Shown here one piece after another: positions 1 to 12,105 of a stretch of DNA of 64,000 nucleotides. Origin of the DNA: Paralvinella palmiformis (taxonomy: Eukaryota > Annelida > Polychaeta > Terebellida > Alvinellidae); the NCBI GenBank assembly GCA_025642065.1, contig JAODUP010001177.1, forward strand, positions 28,732 through 92,731, written 5' to 3'. The notes under the pieces are model-generated. The model did no database searches. It was not told where the DNA came from and saw only the letters and a program-made list of their open reading frames with translations. Numbering within the stretch: position 1 is the first letter of the stretch; the number at the start of each line of letters is the position of its first letter. The position numbers were made by a program, and so were the translations under genes.

Positions 1-175
1 CCACGACAATAACATGACGATAATAATATCACGACAGTAATATCACGACGACAATAATATGACGATAATAACATTACGACATTAACAGCACGATAATAAA
101 ATCACGACAATAATATCACGATAATAATATCATGATAACAATATCACGACAATAACAATACGATAATAATATTAC
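1..175. repeat. Degenerate AT-rich tandem repeat (AATATCACGAC unit)
   Basis: Units built around ATAATATCACGACA recur from the window edge to about 175, with length and base variants. The array probably extends beyond the left edge. No coding potential is seen. Confidence 0.8.
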
Positions 176-1135
176 GGCATATGGGTGCTTAAATAATGTA
201 TTCTATAAATGAACAAACATCAAGTCAATCATTGGCCTATTACCACACCGGATCAAATTTAAAATATAGCTTCCACTACGCTAAAGGTATAAATGCATAG
301 GCTTACTATATATTTATATATTTATAAAAAATCACCCTTTCAAATTGGCGGTCAACCCCTAAAACAGACGATATATTTTTATCCACCGGCGTTTATTTTC
401 AATTGTCTAGATGTCGTACCAATTGGATATTACCATCCGCGTAAACAAAACACAATGGCCTATGATGACGTCACTTATCATCACCAGCCCTCTTACATTA
501 CCTTTCTTTTAATGATTTTGATTATCTACTTTGATCGCCAGGGCTTAATAATCGAATATTTTAGATATCAAAAATATGTGAAGATATTTCCCAAAGGAGC
601 TGTGGACTTTAGACTCACCATTCATGAAAATAACAAATATTCCTCTTATTTTCCACAGAAACAGAAACAAAATGGCTGACAGCGAATTTCAGGATGTTCA
701 TGTAAATAATCGAAAACAGACAAAGAAGAAAACGTTTATTTCCGTCGTGTATTGTCGAAAGTATTTTGTGAATGTGCTAAATGTTGCCAGTTTAGTTTAA
801 TTGATAAGGATTTACTTCCCCCCCCCCCAAACATCTTACTAATTTTTTTGTGCGTACGTGTAATATCTCTGATTCTTTCAGGATCAACATTTAAACTCTT
901 GGACGGTAGTTCCATACTAACAACAGCTAGATAATCATACACGAAACAGTTCCTTGAGAATCAAACACATCCTCCAAGATGATGTCTTTTATTAAGATGA
1001 CAGCTTTTGTAGCATGTTAAAGTATATTTCGATATATTCACTTGAGGTATCTGGATCAGGATAGCTTAGTATCCGTCTATAGCAATGTCTTAATGTAATA
1101 ATTAGTTTTAGGCATTGCGTTAAGAAAACATTGAG
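176..1135. other. Intergenic, nothing supported except one CRE palindrome
   Basis: AT-rich unique-looking sequence. A perfect TGACGTCA palindrome sits at 466-473 and a short C-run near 820. The 128-codon open frame at 293-679 has low-complexity, non-coding-like composition and no recognisable domain. Confidence 0.5.
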
Positions 1136-1137
1136 TA

Positions 1138-1265
1138 TGATGATGATGATGATGGTGGTGATGGTGGTGATGATGATGATGGTGGTGATGGTGGTGGTGA
1201 TGATGATGATGATGATTTGATGATCACAACGATGAGCTGTGGGAAGAAGGAGAAGAAGAAGAAGA
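1138..1265. repeat. (GAT/GGT)n then (GAA)n microsatellite
   Basis: Imperfect GAT and GGT triplets run to about 1217, followed by a GAA-type tract at about 1245-1265. Both are simple repeats. Confidence 0.9.
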
Positions 1266-1860
1266 TTGACAATACAACTCATTCCTGTTTATTTCTTGAG
1301 CTAAGATGGCCTCCAATATTCGACCAGAAGATAAGAGATTTTTAAAATTAAATCCTCGATTTATTCGCCATGTTAGCCGTTTGTTTATTTAATTGCGTTA
1401 ATTACTAATTATTCCCAATTAGTTCGAGTTAACGCTATGCTGGTTGACTGGTGGCCATCCGTAAACATCTTCAGCTGGTCGACTCGACATAAGAAAATAT
1501 TTTCTTAATTAAGTTTTCCAGTTTCCTTCATCCTTCATTTGCCCTCTGTTTTGTTTCACATCATCATGGTACTTAAAATTATAATAATATTATTAATTGT
1601 TTGTAATATGATTTTTTTTAAATAACTCGCCATTGTACGGTATACATATGACGGGATAATCTTTAGGGAAGGGGCGGTGTTATCACTGTAAACAAACAGG
1701 TTATTAAGTAGATTATTGTAGCCGTGCTGCAATGGAGTATGGGTTTTAAATTCAAGGTGACCTTGGCTTTTATTGGACATTTACGTTCTTTGCTGATATT
1801 TTTGGCATTAGTTAGAGATATATAAAGGAGGAAAACCATGCGTGCGCCCGGGCATACCCA

Positions 1861-1862
1861 CA

Positions 1863-1911
<49 letters not shown>

Positions 1912-1924
1912 TTACACACACACA
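1861..1924. repeat. (CA)n microsatellite
   Basis: Nearly pure CA dinucleotides with small TA and TT interruptions. Confidence 0.95.
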
Positions 1925-1999
1925 CCAGAACCCGTGTTACGGCTGACCAGTTCCTAGACATTGAAAGATTTCCATTTTGTACCCTGCTTGACTTGACAT

Positions 2000-2158
2000 C
2001 AACAAAATATCAGATGTCTTGTCCAAACATAAACAAAATATCAGATGTCTTGTCCAAACATAAACAAAATATCAGATGTCTTGTCCAAACATAAACAAAA
2101 TATCAGATGTGTTGACCCAAAATAAAATAAATATCAGATGTGTTGACCAAACATAAAC
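2000..2158. repeat. 31-bp minisatellite, about 5 copies
   Basis: The phrase ATCAGATGTCTTGTCC recurs every 31 bp. The first three copies are nearly identical; the last two carry TGTGTTGACC variants. Confidence 0.9.
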
Positions 2159-2483
2159 ATAGAAACAATTATGGCCAATTATGGCAAAAACTACACCTCT
2201 GCTAAATGTCAATCACCTCATACAATTATGTTATACAATTATTGGTATATTGTTTATATTGATGATGATTCTAGCATTTCCCTGACGTCAGTTGAGGGGA
2301 CATAATCTTATAAATGTTCTAATGAGATAAACACAGATAAATTTAATGTAGTATTTCCAATTAATGAAAACAAATCATTGATGTATGAAGCGTAATACCT
2401 ATTGTTTTAAGTGAAGCAACAATAAAAAGTGAAGTGTAAGTTTTTATAGCTCGTCTTCTGCTATAGATATGGCAACAAATAAT

Positions 2484-2518
2484 AATAATAAATAAAAAAT
2501 AATAATAATAATAATAAT
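2484..2518. repeat. (AAT)n microsatellite
   Basis: Short AAT triplet run with an AAAA interruption. Confidence 0.9.
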
Positions 2519-2699
2519 TCCTTTCTACCATTTTATAAATTACCCAAGAATTTTAGTTAAATGTTCTCAATTTCTCAATTTATTCTCAACAGATTTTGTA
2601 TTTATTTTGTTTTAACATTAACTTGTCTACACTCTAAGTTCTAATTATCTGGTGGGTTCTATTGTTGGTCTGGGTAGATAATGGATATTAAAGTTTTGA

Positions 2700-3030
2700 T
2701 TGGGTGTAAACCGTTAGATGCGTAATAGGAACGTTTTGTGATGAAAGGGATAAAACGTGAACATTGCGGGCACGCAAAGGATTCGAAATGCGAACACGAT
2801 AGCTATCCAAAGGCCACAAAATATGGACACCGTAATCGTGTAAAGACCAAAAAATCAAACATGTGGTAGACAACTGAAAGGAGCCAAAATAAGAACTTGG
2901 TGGCCATCGAAAGATTAGAAAGCGTGACAACGCAAAGTCCACAAACCATGAACTGGTGGTCACGTAAAGGCCAAACATCGTGATCAAACCAAAGACGACA
3001 AAACGTGACCATCCACTCTCACCATGACGG
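2700..3030. repeat. Decayed minisatellite with CGTGA/AAAGGCCA phrases
   Basis: Phrases such as AAAGGCCACAAAA, CGTGATCAAACC and CGTGACCATC recur with variable spacing. This looks like an old, diverged tandem array. The 117-codon minus-strand open frame here is probably a by-product of the repeat. Confidence 0.45.
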
Positions 3031-3410
3031 TAATATGCCATCAGTTAGAAGTACGATAAGATAAGATATTATCAGCAACTTCATTAACTTAAGCTTTCTG
3101 TGGTCGGCCAAAATCGTGTAATAAAACGAATTCAGTAAACCTCTAGGGATACCTTGTCTAAATTATAGGAGATTTAGCATCATTATGTGGCCAATAGAGT
3201 CAAACGCTCAGCCTAAATCTGTCAAAATCAAATTAACATTTTAAGAATTAGTAATATTTTGGAGTTCCGATGGTGAATAAATTACAACCTTCACACGTTA
3301 TGGTAAACTCCCTTTGTTACACTGTCCTTGGAACTTTTCTCTAGAGGTCACATATCTCAAGTGTGACCAGGCTCAAGGTTAAACAAGGTATTCATTAGAC
3401 TGGTGTGAAT

Positions 3411-3498
3411 ACATACATACATACATACATACATACATACATACATACATACATACATACATAGACACATACCTACCTACCTACATACATACATACAT

Positions 3499-3554
<56 letters not shown>

Positions 3555-3795
3555 GGGTCTGTATGCATGTGTATGTGTCTGTGTGTCTGTCTGGGTGTAT
3601 GTATGTGTGTGTGTATGTGTAGACAAACGCACATACACACATGCACGCACACACAAACACACACACACACACATATATATATATACAAACACAGATACAC
3701 ATTCTTACACACACACACATACACACATACACAAACATATACGCATATACACACAGTGGTATAAACCGGATCCGAAAGCATACTGGATGGAGGTT

Positions 3796-3844
<49 letters not shown>

Positions 3845-3845
3845 A
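3411..3845. repeat. Compound microsatellite (ACAT)n-(CA)n-(TA)n
   Basis: Tetranucleotide ACAT/CTAC runs pass into CA, TG and TA tracts. Long open frames on both strands here (up to 215 codons on the minus strand) are translations of the repeat. Confidence 0.95.
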
Positions 3846-4029
3846 GTCAATCTGTTTTGGTGTCTATCTGTCTCTATGTGTGTATGCATGTAGGTATGTA
3901 CGTATGTTCGTATGTATTTGTGTATTTTATGTATGTACATACGTGTGTACGTGCCCCTGTGTGTCTGTGTGTCTTTATCTCCATACGTATATATGGATGT
4001 ATATCTGTATGTATTAGTCAGGTCAGATC

Positions 4030-4810
4030 TTGTCCAAAATACATATTGTAGTGTGCTGAACTCCAGATAGCCTGGCCTCGTTATCAGATCCCTGTGTTTC
4101 TTGCATTTCTTATATGTCATCTCAACCGTTTGTCTCAGACATTCTCATCGTCGAGTCAACGTAAGACATTAACTCTAATTATCACTCATATCTTATCTAT
4201 CACTATGATATATTTCTACAGAGGCAGGTAATTACAACGTATTATTTAAAATACCCTACCCATTATAGAAGACCCCCCCCTTGGGAGCAATAAGAATCAA
4301 TTAACGGCAGGTACGATGGGATAAGTGTATCCTGTGATTGAGTTGTCATGAGTTCAGCTGGTTGACTGAAAGGGTTGTGCGCTTAATAGAATAATAACAA
4401 GGATTATATCTGGAATACTGATCGGATACAAATAAATTAATCCCTTCTTACTAGATAAGCTATCACAAAACAGCTGTGGATAGTGACAACTGTAATACAA
4501 CTGCAAACAGTTATATGACTGAGCATACAGCAAGGTGTTAACAGGTATAGATCTAAGCAGCGTATGTTACCATATATTTACCTGGATAGAGTTAATTAGC
4601 TGAAGACCATAGCTGTAGACCAAGCGAAGTTGTCAACAATAGTAAATCATCTGAACATAGGCCCTTCTAAAGATTTACGAATCCAGAAAAAGATCCAATA
4701 TCCACGAAGAGAGAATCGTTTTTGACAAAAATGAGAGATTTTCTGGGAGACAGTATGTGGTCTGAAAGTGTAGAGAGTGTCAAGTGTCAAACATCAAGAG
4801 AACTCTACAA
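4030..4810. other. Intergenic or intronic sequence
   Basis: Unique-looking AT-rich DNA with a short C-run near 4271. If the minus-strand exon at 4821-4906 is real, this is the start of its first intron. No second exon could be identified. Confidence 0.4.
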
Positions 4811-4820
4811 TAGAACTTAC

Positions 4821-4906
4821 CTGTAGAGGTAAAGGTCAAAGCAATCCTGAAGAGATCCCGAAGAGGACGGGGCAATGGCTGAGAGCTTCACTTCTGTCGA
4901 TGTCAT
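4821..4906 (-). CDS. Candidate first coding exon, unknown protein
   Basis: On the minus strand an ATG at 4906-4904 opens a frame of 28 complete codons. It ends in AG directly before a full-consensus splice donor, CAG|GTAAGT, with the intron starting at 4820. The peptide begins MTSTEVKLSAIAPSSSG and ends in DCFDLYLY. It is not a tandem repeat, unlike the DNA just upstream of the ATG, and third positions look coding-like. An in-frame TGA precedes the ATG, so the start is defined. The Kozak context is weak (T at -3). I recognise no family and found no matching acceptor further along the minus strand. A chance frame beside a chance donor remains possible. Confidence 0.35.
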
Positions 4907-4954
4907 GAACAGTCTAGGCGTGTTTGACCTTTTGTACCGTCACTTAGTGGCAAT

Positions 4955-5450
4955 GTCGGGATTGTTGACATAATTGTCGTGATTATTGACATCAGTATGG
5001 TCATTGTTGACATCATTGCCATGATTGTTGACATCAGCATAATAATCAGTATAGTAATTGTTGACATTATTGCCGTGATTTTTGACATCAATATGGTAAT
5101 TGTTGACATCAATGCCGTGATTGTTGACATCAATATGGTAATTGTTGACATCAATGCCGTGATTGTTGACATCAATATGGTAATTGTTGACATCAATGTC
5201 GTGATTGTTGACATCAATATGGTAATTGTTGACATCAATGCCGTGATTGTTGACATCAATATGGTAATTGTTGACATCAATGCCGTGATTGTTGACATCA
5301 ATATGGTAATTGTTGACATCAATGTCGTGATTGTTGACATCAATATGGTAATTGTTGACATCATTGCCGTGATTGTTGACACCAGTATGGTAATTGTTGA
5401 CATCAATGTCGTGATTGTTTACATCAGTATGGTAATTGTTGACAACTTAA
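4955..5450. repeat. 42-bp dimeric minisatellite (2 x 21 bp)
   Basis: Alternating 21-bp units, ATTGTTGACATCAATATGGTA type and a GCCGTG/GTCGTG type, form a 42-bp period. The period is divisible by three, so the array is open on both strands (167 codons each way), giving a periodic VIVDIN-type peptide. That openness is an arithmetic effect, not evidence of a gene. Confidence 0.95.
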
Positions 5451-5489
5451 TTTGTTGTCATTGCTGGTCCTGCTTGTTGTAGTTGTTGA

Positions 5490-5900
5490 CGACAATGTAA
5501 ATGTCCTTATTCTTGATGTGAATGTTGTGGTTGTTGATGTGAATGTTGACATTGTTGAAATAATGTTGTGATTGTTGATATAATGTGGTGATTGTTAATA
5601 TAATGCTGTGATTATTGATATAATGTTGTGATTGTTGATATAATGTTGTGGTTGTTGATCTAAACGTCGTGGTTGTTGATATGAGCCATACCTTTGTTGA
5701 TATGAGCCATATGGTTGTTGATATGAATGTTGTGATTGTTGATATAATGTTGTGGTTATTGATATGAATGTTGTGGTTGTTGATCTAAACGTCGTGGTTG
5801 TTGATATGAGCCATGCGGTTGTTGATATGAGCCATATGGTTGTTGATATGAATGTTGTGATTGTTGATAGGAATGATGTGGTTGTTGATGTGAACGTTCT
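5490..5900. repeat. Related 18-21 bp TTGTTGAT minisatellite
   Basis: Units such as GTGGTTGTTGATATGAATG and a variant containing GAGCCATATGG follow the previous array and share its TTGTTGA core. This suggests both arrays descend from one ancestral repeat. Confidence 0.9.
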
Positions 5901-6042
5901 GATGATTAGTACATATATCACACATATCGCATATATCGCGTATATCACATGTATCACGGATCTAACAATATTATTATTCTAATTGTTAAATATCGCAATA
6001 CTATGTTATTGTTTACATTATGTCGTGGCTGTTGAGGACGTT

Positions 6043-6165
6043 TCCGTGGTCTAGCGGTAGCGTGTTGGACCACAGATCACTACCACCCGTGTTCGAATCT
6101 CGGCGTGGGCATATCTGAAGGTTGTTTCATCATCAATCATCAATCATCATCTTCATCATCGTGGG
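6043..6165 (+). mobile_element. tRNA-derived SINE (family 1)
   Basis: A tRNA-like head has an A box TGGTCTAGCGG at 6047-6057 and a B box GTTCGAATC at 6091-6099. The body phrase CTGAAGGTTGTTTCATC follows, then an (ATCA)n-type tail. The head cannot fold into a proper tRNA acceptor stem and recurs elsewhere in the window, so this is a SINE rather than a tRNA gene. Confidence 0.8.
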
Positions 6166-6299
6166 AGTTGACTTCCTATTTAATATTGTTTATGTTAATG
6201 TCGAGAGAATATAACTGTGACTAGACTTCTATATAATAATAACCATTTACTATAAAAATTAAAATAATAATAATCATTACTATTATTATTTTATAATAA

Positions 6300-6404
6300 C
6301 ATAATATTATAATGGTAATTGTTGTTGCTGCTGCATTTGTGGTTATTGTAGTTATTTTATTTGTTGTTGTTGTTGGTGGTGGTGGTGGTGTTATTTTACC
6401 AGGT

Positions 6405-6435
<31 letters not shown>

Positions 6436-6510
6436 CTGTTGTTGTTTTCGTCGCTGTTCTAGTATTAGTAGTAATAGTTGTTATTGTTGTTGTCATTATC
6501 ATTCCAGTAA

Positions 6511-6545
<35 letters not shown>

Positions 6546-6880
6546 ATAGCTGTTGTTGTTCTAATATTAATAGTAGTAGTAAGAGATGTTGTTGTTATTG
6601 TTCCAGTAGTAATAGTGGTAATTGTTGTTGACATTGTTATTGTTCTAGTAGTAGTAGTAGTAGTAGTAGCTGTAGTAGTAGTAATTGTTGTTGCTGCTGT
6701 TGATGTTGTGGTTCTTGCAGTTGTTGTTGGTGGTGGTATTAGTGTTATTTTAGTAGTAGTAATAGTAGTATTAACAGTAGTAGTAGTAGTAGTAGTAGCT
6801 GTAGTTGTAGTAGTAGTAGTAGTAGTAGTAGCTGTAGTAGTAGTAGTAGTTGTTGTTGTACCAGGTTTAGTATTAGCAGC
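6300..6880. repeat. (GTA)n/(GTT)n trinucleotide region
   Basis: Almost entirely AGT and TTG triplets with a GGT tract. The apparent poly-Val (+) and poly-Thr (-) open frames of 200-229 codons are translations of triplet repeats. Confidence 0.95.
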
Positions 6881-6999
6881 AACATCAGTAATGCTAGAAG
6901 CTGTAGTCAACTAACAAACCTATAACACAGTGTTACTAAAGTCTGACAGATGTATCGACAACATCTGAAATGCTTTACGTGTTAGCAATAAAACGATTC

Positions 7000-7400
7000 T
7001 ACACTTACTTCCGGTCTCTGACCAGCAGCCAATGAGATATATGAAAAGCTGCTAAGTGCTGCCCCCTCTGGGCGATATGGCTAACCTTGACCTTGTTGAG
7101 CTAGTTGGCGCCATATTGCCATGCCTATCGTCTGCTGATTGGATACAACTCGTATTTTCCTTTGCCCTCTATTGATCGATGCTGGGTTGCCTCGACTAGG
7201 AGAACATTGGACAAAAATAGCCTCCGACATCCCTGAGCCGCCCCCCTCCTCTCTCCTCACCACAACCTGGATCCGTCGCAGTCACAACGTGGCTCCACCC
7301 TTCCGCAGCCTGAGTCCGCCCCCACCATTGACAGCCGACGTTGTCATGGTGACCAAACATGGCGACCAAACATGGCGGCCATATTGTGTGGACGGGAATC
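7000..7400. promoter_or_regulatory. GC-rich promoter-like patch
   Basis: Locally GC-rich with CpGs, a CCAAT box (AGCCAATGAG near 7029), an inverted CCAAT (GATTGG near 7137), an ETS-like ACTTCCGG near 7008 and a 13-bp tandem GACCAAACATGGC at 7351-7363 and 7364-7376. The second copy runs into ATGGCGGCCAT, a YY1-like motif. No exon could be tied to it. Confidence 0.35.
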
Positions 7401-7409
7401 AATAACTTT

Positions 7410-7810
7410 CTAATATAGACCGGCTCGTATCACACAGGCTGGGCCTATTATGGGCATCAATTAACTGAAGCTGGGTAACTAATCCAGACACTTACCCAGC
7501 CAATTACCCAACCAAACACTAACTACCAAGATAACTAGACGAGGAAACATGTTCCATACGATACAAATACTTATACAGCTTCCGTGACGCACCCAGTCAA
7601 ACTGACATACACACAGTCACCACCCAATTACGTAATCAATCACAAATCCTAAATACCGCCCATACACTTGTCACGCCTGATCATGCACCGTGCTATCACC
7701 CACACACCCAGCGACACCCACTTAGTTATGGTAGGAGTGTCAAAACTCAGGTAATAGATGGTCAATGATCTATTTATTCTTTCACTCTTATAACTAATAT
7801 AGAAAAGTTG
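7410..7810. other. Intergenic, nothing supported
   Basis: AC-rich unique-looking sequence with loosely repeated ACCCAGCC/AATTACCCA phrases. No exon or element was recognised. Confidence 0.4.
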
Positions 7811-7813
7811 ATA

Positions 7814-7816
<3 letters not shown>

Positions 7817-7844
<28 letters not shown>

Positions 7845-7896
7845 CCCCAGTCTCTGACTCACCCCCGTCCGATTTGATATATATATATATTTTTTT

Positions 7897-7963
<67 letters not shown>
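7817..7963. repeat. (TC)n and (TA)n microsatellites
   Basis: A TC tract at about 7817-7843 and a long TA tract at about 7898-7963, separated by unique sequence. Confidence 0.95.
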
Positions 7964-7966
<3 letters not shown>

Positions 7967-8559
7967 GATACCGGGAGGATAAAGATAGAGAGTTATTGAT
8001 ATATATTTGTATCATTAACTGGATTCAAATCCTAGTAATACCTGTGTTGTATGATGTATCATTTGATTATCTCATATCCCTGGGAAGTGTCCCCCGGGGC
8101 ATATATCCTAGAATCCTAGATGTGACTAACCCTCAACAAATCATCTACTAACTTGCATCGGATCAAACAAGCCCAATCCCATATTCTCTACTAACTCCTC
8201 CCCTCTTACAAACCCTCTAACTCTCACCGCCCACCCCCCATTTTTTCCTACTTACCCGTCTCACACACCCCCCAAGACTCACCCCTCCCGTTCCTTCCCC
8301 CTTACTCCCTTTTGATGATTCTCCCATTCTACACATCTCCCCCACCTTGTTAAAACCCATTACAATACAATAGCACCTCCAACCTTTAGTGGCTCCCCCT
8401 ATCCGCATTACAATCATGTTGATGAGCCAGTTAGCGTCCTATTATCGCCCACGGTCGTCATGTCAATAATTATGCTAATTATCTCCTAATAACCACCGAC
8501 AGAACCTGCGGCGACGCTGATAGGTCAACGCCAAGGTCATCTGGGGTGAAGGTCGAGTG

Positions 8560-8725
8560 GCGCTCGGTCACGTGATGTTTTCTCTCCTCTCTTTGAATGG
8601 CGTCTAATGGAGATCCGCCATGTCTGAAGACCACGTGACCACCGCCATTATACACGTCGTAGAGTGCGTTAATAAATAAACGAAGCGACTTCCGGTCCCG
8701 AGACATAACACCGCCCCACGTGACC
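8560..8725. promoter_or_regulatory. Cluster of three CACGTG boxes
   Basis: Perfect CACGTG sites at 8569-8574, 8632-8637 and 8717-8722, each followed by A (CACGTGA), lie in a GC-richer stretch. bHLH-ZIP factors bind this core. Regulatory function here is inference. Confidence 0.35.
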
Positions 8726-8729
8726 GTCT

Positions 8730-9235
8730 CTAGCTATTATCTGGCGTAGGCGCATTGAAACTGGTGTTATTATGGACGTTTTAAAGGCTGTACGGTATGG
8801 TATTATCTCCAAACCATTTACACTAGCTGTAGTTAGGGTGTTAGTAGCATACTATTGACTTTATCAACAACTTAGGTATTATCGTCTCCCACAATTTACC
8901 CCAACACAACTAAGGTATTATTAATACACCCTTAACCCTCCACCCTCACCCTCCCTCCCCCCAGCGATGAGGCATTATCGCTAGAATATTTACTCTAATA
9001 TAGTCGGTCGGGTGTTAATCCGCCCCTCTCCATAATACAGACTACTTCCACATCGTTTACTCTAATATGAGGCAGAGTACGGCTCTTTGTATCATTTACT
9101 CTGAGGGTATGAGGTATTATAAACACATTATTTTCCGCGATAGTTTGTTTGGGTGTTATTTGTTGACACTATCGTCTGCCATTTGGAGCAAGTAGACATG
9201 ATATTTATTAAAAATAGTGATTATCTAACACATCC
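8730..9235. other. Intergenic with decayed repeats
   Basis: Phrases TTTACTCTAATAT and GAGGTATTAT recur loosely, suggesting an old diverged tandem repeat. Nothing else is supported. Confidence 0.35.
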
Positions 9236-9411
9236 ATCCATCCATCCGTCCGCCCATCAATCCATCCATCAATCCAATCACACACCAAAACATTTTATTT
9301 ACGAACCATTTGTCTCGCTATGAAAACTAGCTTTTATGGTGCTATCCCCTGAGGAACCATCGCTTTGTTATATCTACTATTTAAGATTCTCTTGGCTTGT
9401 GGCTTTGAGAC

Positions 9412-9460
<49 letters not shown>

Positions 9461-9597
9461 TGTGTGTCTTGCTATCTATCTATCTATCTATCTATCTATC
9501 CATCACTCATTTACTCACTCACTCACTCACTCACCACCGACATACACACACACACACACACACACACACGAACGCACGCACGCACGCACACACACAT

Positions 9598-9632
<35 letters not shown>
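9235..9632. repeat. (CATC)n and compound (TC)(TG)(CTAT)(CACT)(CA)(TA) tract
   Basis: A CATC-type tract at about 9235-9275 is followed, from about 9415, by a run of several different simple repeats back to back. Confidence 0.95.
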
Positions 9633-9974
9633 AAAACGCACACACGCACGATGCACCCACACAAACACACTAGGTAACGTACCAAGCCAATTTTTAAACA
9701 TGTCATTATTTGAGTCTCATATAAATAACCCTATAGTAAGCCGGTAAACAAAAAAACATTGTTATAATTGATATTATCGGAGATCTAATGGTGATAATGG
9801 ACATTATAGGTTTTTGTTCGACAGTAAATAGAACACAATCGTGTTAAGTGCTAATAACAAAGATGGCCGACTGTCACGTGTCTGTCATTGTTACCTGGGT
9901 GTTGACCAATGTTGGCTTTTATCAAACCAAGCCATTGTGAATTATTGGTTATAGTAAATAGTGTTTGCGTGTGT

Positions 9975-9992
9975 GTGCGAGCGCGCGCGCGC

Positions 9993-10040
<48 letters not shown>

Positions 10041-10045
10041 ATTCA
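9975..10045. repeat. (GC)(TA)(TG) compound microsatellite
   Basis: GCGCGCGCG passes into TA and then TG dinucleotides. Confidence 0.95.
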
Positions 10046-10350
10046 TTATGTCTGTCTGTCTGACTGTCCGTGTATCCCACTCTCATCTGTATGCACAAAT
10101 CACTTCTGTCTACCCACATTATCGCCCATGTAGCCGTTTACAGCTAGCGACCCCTGGTGGCCTCTCTTTATTCGGTTTCGGACGAAGATAGTTTTATGAT
10201 GAGAGATAGACTTTGATCATGCCGACATCCGGCCAACAGACTAAACCACATGACCCCCTCCCTAAGCCAGTGGCGACACCTAGCTCTCTTTAATCATGTT
10301 CGATATCGATCTCTGTGTCGGTGCCGGAAACACATCGGCATGTCACGTGT

Positions 10351-10378
10351 TATGTGTGTGTGTGTGTGTGTGTCAGTG

Positions 10379-10422
<44 letters not shown>

Positions 10423-10443
10423 GTGTGTGTGTGTGTGTGTGTG
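10351..10443. repeat. (TG)(TA)(TG) microsatellite
   Basis: Dinucleotide tracts flanking a TA core. Confidence 0.95.
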
Positions 10444-10689
10444 TATACTAAATGCTTATAGGTATTTATATGAGCAGATTGTCGCGAGTAACGGCGACAG
10501 GGGGGCACTGTATGACGGTAATGTGCCGGAAATGAGCTCTTCTCGTCTTGCCGATAGGAAGTGACATTACGGTGACAAAGTTACAAACAACAGCGCCCTC
10601 TAGTTGACAATGATCTGTTATTAATTTCACTTGTATAATATCTGGCATATCTTGGTGACGGTGTTGGGGGGGGGGTGTTGCTACACTCT

Positions 10690-10750
10690 TACATATTTAT
10701 GAGGACGCACACGCACACACCTATGGACAGACACCAATTTCACCACACCC

Positions 10751-10788
<38 letters not shown>

Positions 10789-10930
10789 TTATATATACAT
10801 ACACACACATATACACACACACACGTACACACATGTGCACGCGCGCACACATACACACGTATACACGCATGCACACTAACGCACGCAAGCACGCGTATAC
10901 GCACGTAAATACGTACACGTAAACACAAAC
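10690..10930. repeat. (CA)-rich compound microsatellite
   Basis: CA tracts with TA, GC and CGTA interruptions. Open frames on both strands are repeat translations. Confidence 0.95.
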
Positions 10931-12030
10931 CTGAATGTAATTACTAATAACCTCCTTATAAATTATTAACCCTCAAGGTCAGTAGTTCCCTATCTAATCC
11001 TGTTAGACCTGGTCACCTTATATCCAAACCATTCTCCAGATGATCCGGACGATCCAGGGATGGGCCCAGCTGACATCTTTCCACTCGTTTCAATTATCTC
11101 TTCATTTCACGCAATAAGTAGCCATCATTGTACAATATCCACGCCAAGTATGTGCATCCTTCCGCCTGTCTGCTAATATCGCCCACGTTATTGTCCCAGG
11201 AGGCAGCCATTTTGTCACAATCAAACCAATAGTGTCCCCAATTATCGTCCATCTGTCAGTGCCGCCAAACGATTAATAAGCGAACCACGGATTTGCTAGT
11301 CCCAAGTACAATAGATGGCGCCCAGAGCACAGGACACGTGCTAATTAGTAACCGGAAATAGGATATATCTAATTTGATGATAATTATCGGCATAATAAAG
11401 GTGTCTCCAGAGGTCGCCACACGTTCGCCGGAAAACTTACACAAATATAGCGCCCGCGTTAACACTTAAGGGTGGTGGCGTTGTGGCCTAATTCCCGTGA
11501 TACAACTAACCAATCAGATGCTCAGAATCTAAGTTAATTAAAAACAGAATTACAAATCTAAGTTCAATCAATGAACAATAAAAACAGAATTACAGATGAA
11601 CAAAAACTTATAATTTGATTTAAAATCGAAATATTAATTAAAGTATTTCAATCTGACCGTTATTGTATTACGGTTGCTGTTTACGATGTTACGGCAGCTG
11701 ATGTTGACAATGGCGCCGTTTTGATGAACATTTGCTATCTAAGGAAGTGGCGGGGCGGAGAATTTAGGACATTTGTACAAATAAACCGGCTCTGCCATTG
11801 GACGGTCGTCATATTTGTCCTCCACAAACGCCGCAACCTTCTGGTGTTATAGCTATTTAGACAGGATATACCATATATGATGATCAGATGAAGGTATCAT
11901 CGCGAGGTTTATTATCAGTTCTGATGAGGGAGGGAGGGTATCACACAACCAGTTGTTTATAAACATCATCATGGCTATCAATAATTAAATGTTCTCTCTC
12001 TCTGATTAACTGACCATTACAGCCGGATGG
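10931..12030. other. Intergenic, nothing supported
   Basis: Unique-looking mixed-composition DNA, with a CACGTG near 11335. A 69-codon minus-strand frame at 11256-11465 has no recognisable domain. Confidence 0.4.
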
Positions 12031-12034
12031 AAGT

Positions 12035-12105
12035 CTGTGTGTGTGTATGTATGTGTGTATGTCTGTGTGTGTGTGTGTGTGTGCGTGTGTGCGTGTATAT
12101 ATATT
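12035..12105. repeat. (TG)n microsatellite
   Basis: TG dinucleotides with TATG and GCG interruptions. Confidence 0.95.

Noticed and set aside
293..679. 128-codon open frame on the + strand
   Set aside because: Compositionally like random AT-rich sequence, no domain, no splice or promoter support.
3473..4120. 215-codon minus-strand frame rich in Tyr, Cys, Val, His and Thr
   Set aside because: It is mostly a translation of ACAT, CA and TA microsatellites; codon periodicity follows the repeat.
6043..6115. tRNA gene
   Set aside because: A and B boxes are present but no acceptor stem forms, and the same head recurs with a shared non-tRNA body, so it is a SINE.
6221..6914. Poly-Val (+) and poly-Thr (-) frames of 200-229 codons
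   Set aside because: Pure triplet-repeat translation; both strands open, no flanking gene structure.
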